Below, piece after piece: positions 62,082 to 64,000 of a stretch of 64,000 bases of DNA. The position numbers and the translations under genes were made by a program. Under the pieces are notes generated by a model that saw nothing but the letters and a program-made list of their open reading frames with translations, made no database searches and had not been told where the DNA came from. How positions within the stretch are numbered: position 1 is the first letter of the stretch; every line of letters starts with the position of its first letter. The stretch is taken from positions 3,844,001-3,908,000 of the forward strand of contig NZ_CP030082.1 of assembly GCF_006874645.1 (NCBI RefSeq), written 5' to 3'. The DNA is from Bdellovibrio sp. ZAP7. Lineage in GTDB: Bacteria; Bdellovibrionota; Bdellovibrionia; Bdellovibrionales; Bdellovibrionaceae.

Positions 62082-62169
62082 AATGACTCCCTCGTGCTGT
62101 ACCTATTTTTTGTTTTACGCTCTTTACAAAATAGGACACAGTATTTTATTCGAACTCAAGGTAAAACGT

Positions 62170-63048
62170 ATGAATTTAATCAAAGTCTTAATACTTATAA
62201 GCATTTTAACACTTGGTCATAGCAGCTTTGCCGTTATGCGATTCGTTTATCATGCTCCTGAGTCTGATCATGATTTTCGCTATAAATATCATTGGGAAAT
62301 TTTGAAATCTGCGTTGGATCTGACAGAGAAAAAATTCGGACCCTATTCATTAACTCCTTCGGAAATACTCAGCGAAGATCAGCAACTAGCGGAAATGAAA
62401 AAAAAGAGTGCTAAATTAACCGTCATGATTCGAGAGACTAATAAGGTCTTTGAAACTGAACTGAACGCGGTAAAAATTCCTATCGATCGTAACCTGATTG
62501 GTTACCGTGTGTTGTTAATTGACAAGAAAAACCAAGCTCAACTATCGAAGGTGGATTCTTTAGAGAAACTTATTACCTTCAACGTGGGTCAAGGCGCAGG
62601 TTGGGGTGATATTTCAATTCTGAAGAACTCTGGCTTCAACGTTATCACCAAAGCGAAATACGACGACTTATTTAAATCTTTGATCGCTGGCGAATTTCAA
62701 ATATTCCCCCGGGGAGTTGTTGAGGTTCTGGAAGAATATCGCCACTTCAAAAAACTGTATTCAAACTTAGCGATAGATGATCATGTTTTGCTTTACTATC
62801 CGCTGCCGACTTATTTCTGGTTTCAAGATTCATCGGATGGACGATTGATGGCCCGTCGAGTGGAAGAAGGTTTAAGATTCATGATCAAGAGCGGTTCTTA
62901 TCGCAAAATATTTGATAAGCACTATGCAAAAGTAATCCGCGAATTAGACTTAAATAAAAGAGTCCTTATAAAAATCCCAAACCCGTATTTGCCCTCTTCC
63001 GTTCCATTCGATCGCAAAGAGCTGTGGTTCGATCCTAGAGATATATGA
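62170..63048 (+). CDS. periplasmic solute-binding-like protein
   Basis: From ATG 62170 the 292-aa product has a Sec signal (MNLIKVLILISILTLGHSSF, then AV). The fold suggests a type II solute-binding protein (SBP family 3-like): KYHWEILKSALDLTEKKFGP, LITFNVGQGAGWGDISILKN for the hinge-following strand, LFKSLIAGEFQIFPRGVVEV and a late PTYFWFQD. No transporter permease genes are adjacent, so it may be an orphan sensor or binding protein. Confidence 0.75.
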   Translation: MNLIKVLILISILTLGHSSFAVMRFVYHAPESDHDFRYKYHWEILKSALDLTEKKFGPYSLTPSEILSEDQQLAEMKKKSAKLTVMIRETNKVFETELNAVKIPIDRNLIGYRVLLIDKKNQAQLSKVDSLEKLITFNVGQGAGWGDISILKNSGFNVITKAKYDDLFKSLIAGEFQIFPRGVVEVLEEYRHFKKLYSNLAIDDHVLLYYPLPTYFWFQDSSDGRLMARRVEEGLRFMIKSGSYRKIFDKHYAKVIRELDLNKRVLIKIPNPYLPSSVPFDRKELWFDPRDI

Positions 63049-63063
63049 TGCAATGGCCACTGA

Positions 63064-63993
63064 TTATTGATTTGAATCTTCAGAAGTTCGGCCAAGGACA
63101 AAGATATCCTTAAGCTCTTTTAAACCATCGTGCAGCGTGTATTTACAGTTAAAGCCCGTTGCTTCGATTTTGCCGTTAGAAATCACGTAGTCCCTTTTAT
63201 CGGGATCTTTCATGTCGTGATTCGCTGTGATCTTTAAATCGGGAATAATCTTTTTAATTTCTTGGCAGAGTTCAAGCTTAGTCATATTTGCGGCGGTCAA
63301 ACCAACGTTAAATATTTCGCCTCTCAGGTGATTCCAGTTTTCCAGAGCGTGCACGTAAACGCGGGCGGCATCTGCGACGTGCAGGAAGTTTCGGCGAAAG
63401 TGGCCTTCAAACAGATGAATTTCTTTATCCGTTTGCGCCTTCCACATAAAATCATTCACCAGAAGATCATAGCGCATGCGATAGCTTGCTCCGAACAGAG
63501 TCGCGAAACGAAAGGAAACCGAATTGCCGTGATCAAGGACCGCTTTTTCCGTTTCCACTTTTAATCTCGCATAATGGGATAAGGGCTTTAAGGGGCTATT
63601 CTCGTCACAATGAGCCTCGCCTCCCACGCCGTAACCACTGTTGGTCATTGGGAAAAGAACTGCTTGGTTTTTAGAGAGGAGTTTCAATGCATCAGCAATG
63701 GCCTGATGGTTGATAGCGGTCGCAAGGTCTGTGAACTTCTCGCAAACCGGGGCACCCGTTAAACATGCAAGTGGAATAAAGGCATCGGCTTGCTTCAGCC
63801 ATTCAAGATAGGCTGAATGATTTCTGACGTCTGTCTTCTTTAGCTGAAACTTTCTGTTTTTTAGGTGGCCTTGAAAAACTTTCTGGTTATAGCGGAAATC
63901 ATCCAGCGCAAAGACTTCGTGGCCTGAAGCCAAAAGTAGATCAACGAGTTGCGTTCCTTTATAACCTGCGGCCCCTGTAACTAGGATCTTCAT
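63064..63993 (-). CDS. NAD-dependent epimerase/dehydratase (extended SDR)
   Basis: This 309-aa extended SDR begins MKILVTGAAGYKGTQLVDLL (GxxGxxG), then FALDDFRYN, PLACLTGAPVC, the active-site TNSGYG and Y-x3-K in YARLKVETEK, and FRRNFLHVADAARV for substrate binding. It likely converts a nucleotide sugar or sugar-like substrate. It is the last gene of the window, transcribed toward the centre; upstream context is outside. Confidence 0.9.
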   Translation of the reverse strand: MKILVTGAAGYKGTQLVDLLLASGHEVFALDDFRYNQKVFQGHLKNRKFQLKKTDVRNHSAYLEWLKQADAFIPLACLTGAPVCEKFTDLATAINHQAIADALKLLSKNQAVLFPMTNSGYGVGGEAHCDENSPLKPLSHYARLKVETEKAVLDHGNSVSFRFATLFGASYRMRYDLLVNDFMWKAQTDKEIHLFEGHFRRNFLHVADAARVYVHALENWNHLRGEIFNVGLTAANMTKLELCQEIKKIIPDLKITANHDMKDPDKRDYVISNGKIEATGFNCKYTLHDGLKELKDIFVLGRTSEDSNQ

Positions 63994-64000
63994 GCCATCA

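Overview
The window looks like the chromosome of a Bdellovibrio-type predatory bacterium (Bdellovibrionota). The pointers are a TIGR02147-family protein, a tmRNA whose tag ends GNDYALAA, many monocistronic secreted, lipoprotein and outer-membrane genes with Sec signals, and a moderate base composition. This assignment is inference from gene content; no rRNA or other species marker is present.

Layout. 0-11 kb: exonuclease III, a quinone-oxidoreductase-like SDR with a divergent HxlR regulator, an outer-membrane protein, a large RND/MMPL exporter fused to a LolA-like periplasmic protein, a small heat-shock protein and PsuG. 11.6-19.8 kb: a tightly coupled six-gene operon (UDP-GlcNAc 2-epimerase, small beta-barrel, NfrB-like membrane glycosyltransferase, DUF2334 deacetylase-like protein, unknown periplasmic protein, GH113-like hydrolase). 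Together these look like a machine that makes, trims and secretes a ManNAc-containing surface polysaccharide. 19.9-43.7 kb: mixed metabolic and regulatory genes, including KatG with a Tudor-like partner, a radical-SAM/UdgX DNA-repair pair, two ArsR circuits with readable operators and apparently leaderless promoters, an AHSA1/SRPBCC cluster, a VIT transporter, and TetR-controlled SDR/quinone-reductase genes.

43.7-51.6 kb is accessory. A GC-richer esterase-malectin gene is followed by an AT-rich block: a DEDDh exonuclease divergent from a 1175-aa reverse transcriptase-nitrilase fusion (the architecture of class 1 defence-associated reverse transcriptases), then a membrane protein lying exactly between 17-bp direct repeats that copy the 3' end of the adjacent tmRNA gene. 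This is the best candidate for a little-described system: a defence island built by repeated insertion at the tmRNA 3' end, with an exonuclease as possible partner of the RT.

52-64 kb returns to core-like content: a DnaA-box cluster, the TIGR02147 protein, a proline-rich secreted protein, a lipoprotein, a PAP2 phosphatase, a YgjP-type metallopeptidase, an SrkA-like kinase, eukaryote-type NADP isocitrate dehydrogenase and a sugar-nucleotide SDR. Most genes here end at clear rho-independent terminators, so they are probably single-gene units.
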